From Candidatus Saccharimonadota bacterium (GTDB lineage Bacteria; Patescibacteriota; Saccharimonadia; Saccharimonadales; Saccharimonadaceae): a stretch of DNA of 20,522 nucleotides. Below, one piece after another: positions 13,153 to 20,522 of this stretch. The notes beneath the pieces are model-generated. The model saw only the letters and a list, made by a program, of their open reading frames with translations. It was not told where the DNA came from and did no database searches. The position numbers and the translations under genes were made by a program. Location: the NCBI GenBank assembly GCA_905371595.1, contig CAJPLU010000013.1, forward strand, positions 1 through 20,522, in the 5' to 3' direction. Position 1 is the stretch's first letter. Each line of letters starts with the position of its first letter.

Positions 13153-14488
13153 TTTCGTCTGCCAAAATTGTGGCGCCAGCTATCCGAAATGGACGGGCAA
13201 GTGCGAGAATTGCGGCGAATGGAACACGCTCGTCGAACAAGTAATCGAGACCAAGGGCGCTTCGGCGGTAGCGCGCAGCCATTCGCGCGGTAAGATCCTA
13301 AAGCCGCAGTCGATGCGTTCAATCGCTGCCGAAGATTCTGTACGACGTTTACCGACTGGCATTGCCGACCTCGACGCAGTGCTAGGCGGCGGGATCCTGC
13401 CGGCAGGCGTAATGCTGTTAGCGGGGCAGCCGGGTATCGGTAAATCGACGTTGTTGATGCAGGTAGCAGCGCATGTTGCTGAGCAATCATCGGTCCTATA
13501 TGTCAGCGGAGAGGAAAGCGCTTCTCAGGTTAAGCTCCGCGCTACGCGCCTCGGTGCGACTTCTGGCGATGACCTGCAATTTGTAGCTAGCACTAGCGCT
13601 GACGACATTGCTGCAACAATTCGCAGCGGCCGATATAAATTGGTAATTATCGACAGCATCCAAACGCTTAGTCTCGAGGAAATCGCCAGCGCGCCAGGTA
13701 CCGTTAGCCAGATTACCAACTCAAGTAATGTCATCATCCGGGCAGCAAAGGCTTCGGGCGCAGCGGTAATTTTAGTGGGCCATGTCACCAAGGAGGGCTC
13801 GATCGCCGGGCCGAAAGTTCTCGAGCATCTGGTCGATGTAGTATTGCAATTCGAAGGCGACCGTTACGGCGGCTTCAAAGTGGTGCGCGCCGTCAAGAAT
13901 CGCTATGGTTCGACTAGCGAAGCGGCGATTTTCGAGATGAACGATAAGGGTTTGCGGGTCGTCGAAAATCCGTCAGCCGCGCTGTTAGCCGAGCGCCAAA
14001 ACGCCGATGGTTCGGTGGTACTGGCGACGCTTGAAGGCAACCGTCCGATTCTCGTTGAGATCCAAGCTCTTGTCAACTCGACTAATTTCGGGTATCCTAA
14101 GAGGACAGCCAGCGGTTTCGATCTCAACCGCCTCAATCTGCTCATCGCGGTGCTAGAGAAGCGCACCAAATTGAATTTATCCGATAAAGATATTTATGTG
14201 AATGTAGTTGGCGGTTTGAAGCTCGCCGATCGGGCAGCAGATTTGGCGGTAGCGATGGCGATTGCTAGCGCCGCGGCTGGTCGCAAGCTTGACGACGGCT
14301 TGGTGGTGTTCGGCGAAGTAGGCTTAGGCGGCGAGATTCGCTCGGCACAAGGCGCCGATAAGCGCCTGAACGAAGCCAAAAAACTCGGTTTCACCCAAGC
14401 GATTGCGCCAGCAACCTCTGGCAAAAAGAATTCATTTGTAAAAGGCGTCAAAGATTTACGCCAAGCTTTGATCGGCTATCTCAAGTAG
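13133..14488 (+). CDS. radA: DNA repair protein RadA
   Basis: 451 residues, normal length. RecA-related ATPase/helicase that processes recombination intermediates. N-terminal C4 zinc finger C10-C13...C24-C27 (CQNCG, CENCG), RecA-like ATPase with Walker A GQPGIGKST (98-106) and Walker B LVIIDSIQTL, the RadA-specific motif KNRYG (KNRFG in most) near residue 255, and a C-terminal Lon-protease-like domain (from about 275, ending in SFVKGVKDLRQAL). GTG start 13133 lies 6 nt after GGAG and overlaps the previous gene by 20 bp. Confidence 0.97.
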   Translation: MAKARSNFVCQNCGASYPKWTGKCENCGEWNTLVEQVIETKGASAVARSHSRGKILKPQSMRSIAAEDSVRRLPTGIADLDAVLGGGILPAGVMLLAGQPGIGKSTLLMQVAAHVAEQSSVLYVSGEESASQVKLRATRLGATSGDDLQFVASTSADDIAATIRSGRYKLVIIDSIQTLSLEEIASAPGTVSQITNSSNVIIRAAKASGAAVILVGHVTKEGSIAGPKVLEHLVDVVLQFEGDRYGGFKVVRAVKNRYGSTSEAAIFEMNDKGLRVVENPSAALLAERQNADGSVVLATLEGNRPILVEIQALVNSTNFGYPKRTASGFDLNRLNLLIAVLEKRTKLNLSDKDIYVNVVGGLKLADRAADLAVAMAIASAAAGRKLDDGLVVFGEVGLGGEIRSAQGADKRLNEAKKLGFTQAIAPATSGKKNSFVKGVKDLRQALIGYLK

Positions 14489-14522
14489 CTAGTAGTCAAT
14501 CAAGGCAAAAAGAAAGGAAAAT

Positions 14523-15572
14523 ATGCAAACCAAAGACTTAATATTATTGGCGGTAACGCTGCTTATTTTGGGCGAGGTGTCGTACTTATTAGCGCGCCTG
14601 CCCAAAAACTCCATCAAATCAAAAGATCGGGCTATCTTGGTAGATACCTCGGTGCTGATGGACGGACGAATTGTACCAGTAGCGCAAACTGGCTTTATCG
14701 GCGGTACGCTAGTGATTCCACGCTCGGTTATCGGCGAACTGCAGTTTCTAGCTGACCACGCCGATGCCGACAAACGCGCCCGCGCCCGTTACGGGCTTGA
14801 TGTAGTCACCGAGCTACAAGCTATGGAGCGCGTCAACGTCGAATTGCTACAAGACGGCAGCCACGCTCGCGAAGGTGTCGACGACCGCCTACTCAAGCTA
14901 GCTAAACAGCACGGCGCAGTGATCATGACGCTAGATTACAATCTAAACAAGGTTGCCGCCGTCGAGGGTACCGAAGTACTAAACCTTAACGAATTAGCGC
15001 AGAGTATCCGGATGGAGCATCTACCCGGCGAGAAAATCACGTTAGAGCTTATTCAGAAGGGGCAGGACGCGCATCAGGGCGTAGGCTACCTACCAGACGG
15101 CACAATGGTTGTCGTCGAGCAGGCGAGCGCTCAGATAGGTCAGACGCTAAATGTCGAAATTATCCGTAATTTGCAGACCGCAGCCGGCCGGATGATCTTT
15201 GCCAAGAAAATAGAGACTGTTGGCAAACCTCTTAAATCAACCGCCAAAGCTGCGAGTAAAACTCAAAAAACGGCGAAAATCGCAGTCGCAGCAGCATCAA
15301 AAACGCCCGCAAAAAGTACTGCTAGCGCCAAGCAGCGTTCTGCCGGCCGCGCCCGCAGCCAGTCATCAGCTGGCAGCGCTAGCAATCGTGATTCGGCTAA
15401 AAAGGCAAGCGAGACCAAAACTCAAGCTAAACCAGCCAGCAAAAAAGCTAATTCGCCGAAAACAAAACCACAGCCGAAGCTAGCTGCTCCAGCGACCCGT
15501 CGCCAGAGTGCTCGCCGCCGCCCAGACCACGAGAGCGACTTGATCGACCTAGTCAATAGCCAAAGCCAATAA
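14523..15572 (+). CDS. PIN-TRAM domain protein (YacL-like) with long basic disordered tail
   Basis: 349 residues. One N-terminal membrane helix (about 6-24; YacL of Bacillus has more). The PIN ribonuclease domain (36-155) keeps acidic residues D41 (LVDTSVLMDGRI), E72 (IGELQFLAD), D120/D121 and D138 (TLDYNLNKVA). A TRAM RNA-binding domain (about 165-230) follows. Residues 235-349 form a low-complexity Lys/Ala/Ser/Thr-rich tail with (K/A)-repeats and a final RRQSARRRPDHES motif, a likely nucleic-acid-binding disordered region. Ribosome binding site AAAGAAAGG lies before ATG 14523. Last gene of the clpC cluster, 34 nt after radA. Function is probably RNA cleavage near the membrane; targets are unknown. 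Confidence 0.88.
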   Translation: MQTKDLILLAVTLLILGEVSYLLARLPKNSIKSKDRAILVDTSVLMDGRIVPVAQTGFIGGTLVIPRSVIGELQFLADHADADKRARARYGLDVVTELQAMERVNVELLQDGSHAREGVDDRLLKLAKQHGAVIMTLDYNLNKVAAVEGTEVLNLNELAQSIRMEHLPGEKITLELIQKGQDAHQGVGYLPDGTMVVVEQASAQIGQTLNVEIIRNLQTAAGRMIFAKKIETVGKPLKSTAKAASKTQKTAKIAVAAASKTPAKSTASAKQRSAGRARSQSSAGSASNRDSAKKASETKTQAKPASKKANSPKTKPQPKLAAPATRRQSARRRPDHESDLIDLVNSQSQ

Positions 15573-15593
15573 AATCGCCAGCGCGATATATAG

Positions 15594-15623
15594 ATAGCAC
15601 GCTGCTAGGAGCGTGCTATTTTG
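15594..15623 (+). terminator. rho-independent terminator of the clpC-radA-PIN/TRAM unit
   Basis: A 10-bp perfect stem ATAGCACGCT (15594-15603) with AGCGTGCTAT (15610-15619), a 6-nt loop GCTAGG, and then TTTGC. It lies 21 nt after the stop at 15572 and between convergent genes. Confidence 0.82.
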
Positions 15624-15662
15624 CTGGGTTTTGGCGGCAAACTACTGCGATACGAAGCGGAT

Positions 15663-18377
15663 TTAATCGTCGTCATCGCTACTACTGTTTGGATTGTAGC
15701 TGGCGCTACTAGTCGCCGTATAGTAGCCAGTGTCGGTAATTTTGGCGGTTAGCGTACCGCTGCTGGCTGCTGATAAGTTGCCTTTGTGAATATTCCAGAT
15801 GCCGCTGCTATCGACTTGCTTGCTGGCGACAACGGTACTGCCAGATAATAATTCGATGTTTTGCAGTTTATAACGGCCGCTGGTATAGACGATGGATACG
15901 CCGCCGCTAGTCACTGTTAACGTAACGTTTGGCTTTGGATCGTCGCACTTGTGTGCATCGTCGTCTTTCTCGGCGTCGTAGCTAGAGTCGTTAGGCGTGA
16001 CTATCTCTTTTCTAGTGATTGGATCAGCCATTTTCATGACATCGATTTCAATCTTGGCAGCTTCGGGAGTACAGGACGTAGCTTTCTTTTTCGAGACGCG
16101 GTCGAAAGTCATCTTGGCATTAGTAGCAGCGCTGGCCTTGTTGTAATATGACGGATAAATCTCGCCCTTGATTGTCTGGATGCCACTCGGCGCAGTATAC
16201 CAGTCGCTTAATTTTAGTTTACCTTGGTCGGCATACATCTTGGAGATATCGGCCATCGTACGGTCGAAGAACATAGCTGGAATCAGCGAGTTACCATTGC
16301 GTAGCGGCGAGGTGTCGGAATTGCCTAGCCACACCGCCATCGATAGGTTCGGCGTGTAGCCAGCAGCCCAGATATCTTTAGCGCTAACCTTGCCATTAAT
16401 CTCGCTGTTGCTGGTACCAGTCTTGACAGCTGCCTTAACACCGGCGCGACCGAGGTTGACTAGGTAGTCGCGGCCCGCCAATCCAGCGCGCGCCTTGCCG
16501 TCGCCAAGGATGTCGCTAACGATGTAAGCTGCTTGCTGGTCGATGACTTGCTTGCTAGATTCTTTGTACTGTTTGAGGGTTTGTCCATTGCTGTTGGCGA
16601 CTTTCAGGATAGTCGTCTGCGGTTTATAAGTGCCCATTCGCCCTAGTGTTGCGAAAGCGTTAACGTGGTCAACCAAGCGTGTGCCGCAGCCGCCGATAGC
16701 GCTCGATAGGCCAGCTTGCGCGTCGGCGCCTTGCGTGCAGTACTGCAAATCGCCGGCGGAGCGTATCAGCGACCAGGTGCTGCCGCTGTTGTTCTTCTCG
16801 TTGATGGCCATAGCTTTGATAGCTGGAATATTGCGAGAGCGGGCCAATGCTTGGCGTAATGTAATATTGCCTTGGAATTTGTTGTCGGCGTTGTTTGGAC
16901 TATAATTGCCCGGGAAAGTTGTCTTGGAATCTGCTAGAATCGAGCCGCTGCCGTAATTGGCGTTATTGCCGCCTTGGTTGCTAAATAAGCGGGCGTAAAC
17001 AAGCGGCTTAATCGACGAACCTGGTTGGATGAAAGCGGTGGCTGCATTGTCCTGCCCGAAGCCAGCATAATTGAAGTCGCGGCTGCCTACTAGGGCGACA
17101 AGCTGGCCAGTCTTGGTGTCTTCAATGGCTGCTGCGCCGTTTGAGAAACCAGCAAATTGCGAACAGTTGCGATAACCGCAGTTGCCATCGGTAATCTCGC
17201 CGTTAAATAATTTGGCTATATTGGTTTCTAGGGTTGTTTGCGCGTCGAGGTCGAGTGTTGTCTTGACCGATAAACCGCCTTCGCCGACGATAGTCTTGCC
17301 AAGCTCTTCCTCTAGCTGCTTCTTGACCATCTGCACAAAGTGCGGCGCCTTGACGTTGGCGTATTGGTCGGCCAGCGGTTTGATGGTATCCATAATGTCG
17401 ACTTTCTTGGCTGCCGCTGCCTCTTGTTTGGATATGTAATTCATCGACACCATGTCGTCGAGTACTTTGTGCTGGCGTTCGACAAGCGCTTTACGGCCAT
17501 AGGTATTGTACGGGTTATAAAGCGACGGGTTGTTCGGGATAGCGGCTAGCAGCGAGCATTCTGGCAAGGTTAAATCTTTGGATGATTTGCCGAAGTAAGT
17601 TTGCGCGGCCGATTCGACGCCGTTGCGCCGGCCGCCGTACGGCGATTCGTTGAGGTACAAGCCGAGGATTTGGTCTTTACTGTACATTCGCTCGACCTCG
17701 ATGGCTAGAATCATCTCTTTGATTTTGCGCGGAATACCCGACAAGCCCCGCTGCATAGCTTCGTCTTTAGTAAAGAACACTTTCTTGACCAGCTGCTGCG
17801 TTAGTGTCGAGCCGCCCTGCACGGCGTTGCCCTGCGAGTTGCTGATAAAGGCGCGAACAATGCCGCTAGCGCTGATGCCGCTGTGCTTATAAAAATCTTT
17901 GTCCTCGATAGCTATAGTAGCCTTGCCCATGCATGGCGCGATGGTTTTGGCGTCGACTACTAGCGTATAGTCGCCGGTACCTTTATCCTCCCACAGCAGC
18001 TTGTCGTTGCGGTCGTAATATTTGGTAACCGTCGTTTTGACGCGCTGCGCCAATGTGTCGGGGTTGATTTTGTCGAGATCTTTGCGGAAATAGGCGAATA
18101 GCGAAGCTATGCCGATGACGATTAGCAGCAAAGTTATACCAACAACCTTCAGCGCCATAATTGCGCCGTCGCGGCTAAACCAGTATTTGGCTAGGCGTTT
18201 CGGATGCAAGCGGTATAGCAAGCGCTTGACCGGATGCTTCGGCAAAGTTGCCAGATATTCGGCTTTTTTGCGCGCTCGCGCGTCTTTCTTGACTCGGCGT
18301 TTGTTGGCTAAATTAGCATAAGCGCTGACGCCGCCAGCTACTTTTCGTTTCTTGTTTCCCACTTTCACTCTTCCCAT
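15663..18377 (-). CDS. class A penicillin-binding protein (bifunctional transglycosylase/transpeptidase)
   Basis: About 904 residues from ATG 18377. Builds peptidoglycan at the outer face of the membrane. Basic cytoplasmic N-terminus (1-75), one membrane helix (about 78-100), GT51 glycosyltransferase with catalytic E158 (IEDKDFYKHSG) and GGSTLTQQLVKK, LYLNESPYGG; transpeptidase with S454-S-I-K457, SRN and K652-T-G-T. A C-terminal Thr/Ser-rich beta-sandwich-like module follows (PNVTLTVTSGGVSIVY..., about 815-895), ending in SSSDDDD. The frame is open to 18527, but upstream residues cross the promoter (TGCTATAAT, 18402-18394). ATG 18395 overlaps the -10 box, so 18377, with GGTGG 11 nt before it, is preferred. 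Divergent from tyrS. Confidence 0.94.
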   Translation of the reverse strand: MGRVKVGNKKRKVAGGVSAYANLANKRRVKKDARARKKAEYLATLPKHPVKRLLYRLHPKRLAKYWFSRDGAIMALKVVGITLLLIVIGIASLFAYFRKDLDKINPDTLAQRVKTTVTKYYDRNDKLLWEDKGTGDYTLVVDAKTIAPCMGKATIAIEDKDFYKHSGISASGIVRAFISNSQGNAVQGGSTLTQQLVKKVFFTKDEAMQRGLSGIPRKIKEMILAIEVERMYSKDQILGLYLNESPYGGRRNGVESAAQTYFGKSSKDLTLPECSLLAAIPNNPSLYNPYNTYGRKALVERQHKVLDDMVSMNYISKQEAAAAKKVDIMDTIKPLADQYANVKAPHFVQMVKKQLEEELGKTIVGEGGLSVKTTLDLDAQTTLETNIAKLFNGEITDGNCGYRNCSQFAGFSNGAAAIEDTKTGQLVALVGSRDFNYAGFGQDNAATAFIQPGSSIKPLVYARLFSNQGGNNANYGSGSILADSKTTFPGNYSPNNADNKFQGNITLRQALARSRNIPAIKAMAINEKNNSGSTWSLIRSAGDLQYCTQGADAQAGLSSAIGGCGTRLVDHVNAFATLGRMGTYKPQTTILKVANSNGQTLKQYKESSKQVIDQQAAYIVSDILGDGKARAGLAGRDYLVNLGRAGVKAAVKTGTSNSEINGKVSAKDIWAAGYTPNLSMAVWLGNSDTSPLRNGNSLIPAMFFDRTMADISKMYADQGKLKLSDWYTAPSGIQTIKGEIYPSYYNKASAATNAKMTFDRVSKKKATSCTPEAAKIEIDVMKMADPITRKEIVTPNDSSYDAEKDDDAHKCDDPKPNVTLTVTSGGVSIVYTSGRYKLQNIELLSGSTVVASKQVDSSGIWNIHKGNLSAASSGTLTAKITDTGYYTATSSASYNPNSSSDDDD

Positions 18378-18393
18378 AAGCAATATTTCCACC

Positions 18394-18402
18394 ATTATAG
18401 CA
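18394..18402 (-). promoter_or_regulatory. extended -10 promoter of the penicillin-binding protein
   Basis: On the minus strand the sequence reads TGCTATAAT, identical to the M1 aminopeptidase promoter. ATG 18377 is 16 nt downstream, leaving a leader of about 10 nt. Confidence 0.6.
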
Positions 18403-18429
18403 CTGTTCGCATCACGACGGCTAGTGCTT

Positions 18430-18458
18430 TTGCTGATAATTTGCAAATATGTTACTAT
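18430..18458 (+). promoter_or_regulatory. promoter of tyrS
   Basis: TTGCTG (18430-18435), a 17-nt spacer and TACTAT (18453-18458) with TG(T) before the -10. Leader of about 20 nt with ribosome binding site AAAGAAAGG. Confidence 0.6.
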
Positions 18459-18486
18459 CTCACTATTAAATAAAGAAAGGTTGCAG

Positions 18487-19698
18487 ATGACGCTAGCAGA
18501 AGAACTAACGTGGCGCGGACTCATCAATCAGACGACGTTCGCTGATGTCAAAGATATAAACGAGCCGCGAACGTTCTATTTTGGCGTTGACCCTAGCGCG
18601 CCGAGCATGACTATCGGCAACTTGGCGGCGATGATGCTGTGCCGGCATTTTATCGACCACGGCTACAAACCTCTGCTGCTAGTCGGCGGCGCCACCGGTA
18701 TGATCGGCGATCCGGACGGCAAAAAACAAGAGCGCGACCTGCGCAATGCCGAAACAGTGGCGCGCAATGTTGAAGGTCTGGCGGCGCAATTCCGCCAAGT
18801 TTTCCGCGGCCAGGATTTTGAAATTGTTGATAATGCCGACTGGTTCTCGCAGATTAATTACATTGATTTCTTGCACAAAATCGGCAAACATATCAGCATG
18901 ACGCAGCTGCTCGACCGCGAATTCGTGCAGCAGCGTATCGGCGAGGGCGGCGCTGGCATTAGCTACGGCGAATTTAGCTATGCGCTGATTCAGGGCTATG
19001 ATTTCTTGCACTTATACCGCGAAAAGGGTGCCACTTTGCAGCTAGCTGGCGCCGACCAGTGGGGTAATAGTATTATTGGCGTGTCGCTAATTCGCAAGCT
19101 CGAGAGCAGCGAAGCGCACGTTTTGACCGCGCCACTAGTTATCAACAAGCAAACTGGCGTCAAGTTCGGCAAGTCCGAGGGTGGTGCTATCTGGCTCGAC
19201 CCCGAGATGACCAGCCCGTACAAGTTTTATCAATTCTGGCTCAACTGCGACGACGAAACCAGCGAGGACCTCATCAAAATCTACACGCTGCTCGACCGCG
19301 AAACCGTTGAGGCGCTGATCGACAATCATCGAGCCAATCCAGGCGAGCGCGCCTTGCAAAAAACCTTAGCGCGCGAGGTCACCGACTTGGTGCACGGCCG
19401 CCAGCGCCGCGAAAGCGTCGAGCGGGTGACGGCGGCGCTGTTTGGCGGCGGCGAGATTGCGGCGCTGAATGATGAGGATCTGAACGCTCTGGCTAACGAA
19501 ATCCCGACGGTTGACCTCGAGACGACGGTTGTGGCAGCGCTGGTCGCTGCTAGCTTATGCGCTAGCAACGGCGAAGCGCGCCGGCTGATCCAGAATAACG
19601 CGATTAGCGTCAACGGTGCGAAGATTGCTGGCGATATGCCATTGACCGAGACTAGCTTAATCAAAAAGGGCAAGAATGACTTCTTGCTGGTGAAATAA
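18487..19698 (+). CDS. tyrS: tyrosyl-tRNA synthetase
   Basis: 403 residues. Charges tRNA(Tyr) with tyrosine. Class I catalytic core with YFGVDPSAPS at the ATP site, GGATGMIGDP, the tyrosine/tRNA region QGYDFLHLY and LAGADQWGN, the KMSKS-type loop K226-F-G-K229-S230, and a C-terminal S4 RNA-binding domain (about 335-400, ASNGEARRLIQNNAISVNG). The HIGH signature is degenerate: T42-I-G-N45 stands where HIGH or HLGH is normal, and S stands for the Thr in DPT. Start ATG 18487 has AAAGAAAGG upstream; the open frame back to 18352 covers the promoter and is rejected. Followed after 18 nt by the HAD gene, so likely one operon. Confidence 0.95.
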   Translation: MTLAEELTWRGLINQTTFADVKDINEPRTFYFGVDPSAPSMTIGNLAAMMLCRHFIDHGYKPLLLVGGATGMIGDPDGKKQERDLRNAETVARNVEGLAAQFRQVFRGQDFEIVDNADWFSQINYIDFLHKIGKHISMTQLLDREFVQQRIGEGGAGISYGEFSYALIQGYDFLHLYREKGATLQLAGADQWGNSIIGVSLIRKLESSEAHVLTAPLVINKQTGVKFGKSEGGAIWLDPEMTSPYKFYQFWLNCDDETSEDLIKIYTLLDRETVEALIDNHRANPGERALQKTLAREVTDLVHGRQRRESVERVTAALFGGGEIAALNDEDLNALANEIPTVDLETTVVAALVAASLCASNGEARRLIQNNAISVNGAKIAGDMPLTETSLIKKGKNDFLLVK

Positions 19699-19716
19699 TT
19701 GGAATAGGAGGAAATC

Positions 19717-20475
19717 ATGAAGAAAATTATCGGTTTTGACTTGGACGACACGCTAGCGGTTAGTAAATCGGCGATTTCGCCGCGCATGGCGGGCTTACTC
19801 GCTAAATTGCTGGAAAATTATCAAGTTTGCGTCATTTCTGGCGGCAAATTCGAGCAGTTTGAAAAGCAAGTGATCGACAAGATGAACGTTTCGCCAGAAT
19901 TGCTGGCGCGGTTCCATATGATGCCGACGTGCGGCACGCGGTATTATACCTTTGACGCGGCCAGCGGCGCTTGGCAGACGCATTATAAAGAGGATTTCAC
20001 CGACGAGCAGAAGCAGAAAATCACTCAGGTTTTGGAAGAATCGGCGCGTAAATTTGATTTGTGGGAAGCAAATCCCGACGGCGAAATTATCGAGGATCGT
20101 TTGAGCCAAGTGACTTATTCAGCACTTGGCCAGCAGGCCTCGCCCGAGAAAAAATACGCCTGGGCGGAAGCTAACAAAGCAGTCCGCAAGCAAATGCGCG
20201 ACGATGTCGCCGCTAAATTGCCAGAGTTCGAAGTACGCCTGGGCGGCACCACCAGCGTCGACATCACCAAAATCGGCGTCGATAAAGCCTACGGCATGAA
20301 AAAACTGATGGAAGCCACCGGCGCGAGTAAAGAGGAAATTTTGTTCTTTGGCGACAAAATAGAGGAAGGCGGCAACGACTTCCCGGTCAAAAACCTCGGT
20401 ATCGACTGCATCGCGGTGGAGCGCTGGCAGGATACCGCCTACGCGCTAGAGGGTATCATCGCCGTGACCGAGTAG
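19717..20475 (+). CDS. HAD-IIB protein resembling eukaryotic-type phosphomannomutase
   Basis: 252 residues. HAD motif I D8-L-D10-D-T12 (nucleophile and acid/base aspartates), motif II in CVISGGKFEQF, and motif IV FFGDKIEEGGNDFPV close to FFGDK...GGND of eukaryotic-type phosphomannomutase (PMM2); IGVDKAYGMKKLM also aligns with the PMM motif (WDKRYCL). The cap-domain region lies between about 85 and 185. Interconversion of mannose-6-P and mannose-1-P for glycan synthesis is plausible; a sugar phosphatase is the alternative. Motif I has DDT where PMM2 has DGT. A strong ribosome binding site (AGGAGG) precedes ATG 19717. It shares the tyrS transcription unit; after the stop, 47 nt remain in which I see nothing. 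Confidence 0.8.
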   Translation: MKKIIGFDLDDTLAVSKSAISPRMAGLLAKLLENYQVCVISGGKFEQFEKQVIDKMNVSPELLARFHMMPTCGTRYYTFDAASGAWQTHYKEDFTDEQKQKITQVLEESARKFDLWEANPDGEIIEDRLSQVTYSALGQQASPEKKYAWAEANKAVRKQMRDDVAAKLPEFEVRLGGTTSVDITKIGVDKAYGMKKLMEATGASKEEILFFGDKIEEGGNDFPVKNLGIDCIAVERWQDTAYALEGIIAVTE

Positions 20476-20522
20476 ATTTTCGAACGAAATTCGAGCCAGC
20501 AAAACACCCGGCTAACTAACCG

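Noticed and set aside
18352..18486. N-terminal extension of tyrS
   Set aside because: The frame crosses the tyrS promoter; ATG 18487 has a good ribosome binding site and matches the family start.
18378..18527. N-terminal extension of the penicillin-binding protein
   Set aside because: It would contain its own promoter and overlap the start of divergent tyrS; no ribosome binding site.
1..20522. CRISPR arrays, insertion sequences, phage genes, tRNA genes
   Set aside because: No regularly spaced direct repeats, transposase motifs, terminal inverted repeats or tRNA cloverleafs were seen.

Overview
The window looks like a chromosomal segment of a Candidate Phyla Radiation bacterium, most likely Saccharibacteria (TM7). 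Pointers are the compact moderately GC-rich genome, many CTAG/GCTAGC motifs, genes that start directly at a promoter, a fused rnhB-yraN, and core housekeeping genes scattered in small transcription units instead of their classical operons. TGA works as a stop (for example at 5688-5690 and 8280-8282), so the UGA=Gly code of Gracilibacteria does not apply. The taxonomic call is inference from content; no database was searched.

Layout. 1-166: C-terminal end of an unidentified charged protein, then a terminator. 167-660: a hairpin-rich stretch with a minus-strand 46-residue hydrophobic peptide gene. 738-1865: RNase HII fused to a YraN-type nuclease. 1936-2253 (minus): small membrane protein with a Cys/His tail. 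2445-4952 (minus): M1 aminopeptidase, divergent from 4986-5690, a membrane-anchored or secreted HNH nuclease. 5704-6372 and 6416-7660 (convergent): queuosine-precursor transporter and tRNA-guanine transglycosylase. 7878-8282: another small membrane protein with its own strong promoter, three-hairpin leader and strong 3' hairpin. 8466-9581: NusA. 9684-15572: ClpC under a perfect CIRCE operator, followed by a putative membrane-anchored HExxH metalloprotease, RadA and a PIN-TRAM protein. 15663-18377 (minus): class A penicillin-binding protein, divergent from the 18487-20475 pair, TyrRS and a HAD protein resembling eukaryotic-type phosphomannomutase.

How the genes fit together. The HNH nuclease, the aminopeptidase and the YhhQ/Tgt pair fit a host-dependent cell that scavenges nucleotides, peptides and 7-deazaguanine precursors. 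ClpC, the metalloprotease, RadA and PIN-TRAM form a tightly packed protein-quality, DNA-repair and RNA cluster whose head is a heat-shock (HrcA) promoter.

The least explained part is a set of three stand-alone small membrane-protein units (46, 105 and 134 residues). Each has a strong promoter and strong RNA hairpins in its 5' and/or 3' regions. Two of them, both on the minus strand, share a 27-nt hairpin element at their 3' ends (253-279 and 1879-1905; 22 of 27 positions identical). A second theme is widespread leaderless transcription: five genes start 6-7 nt after a -10 box, while others carry a recurring AAAGAAAGG-type ribosome binding site.
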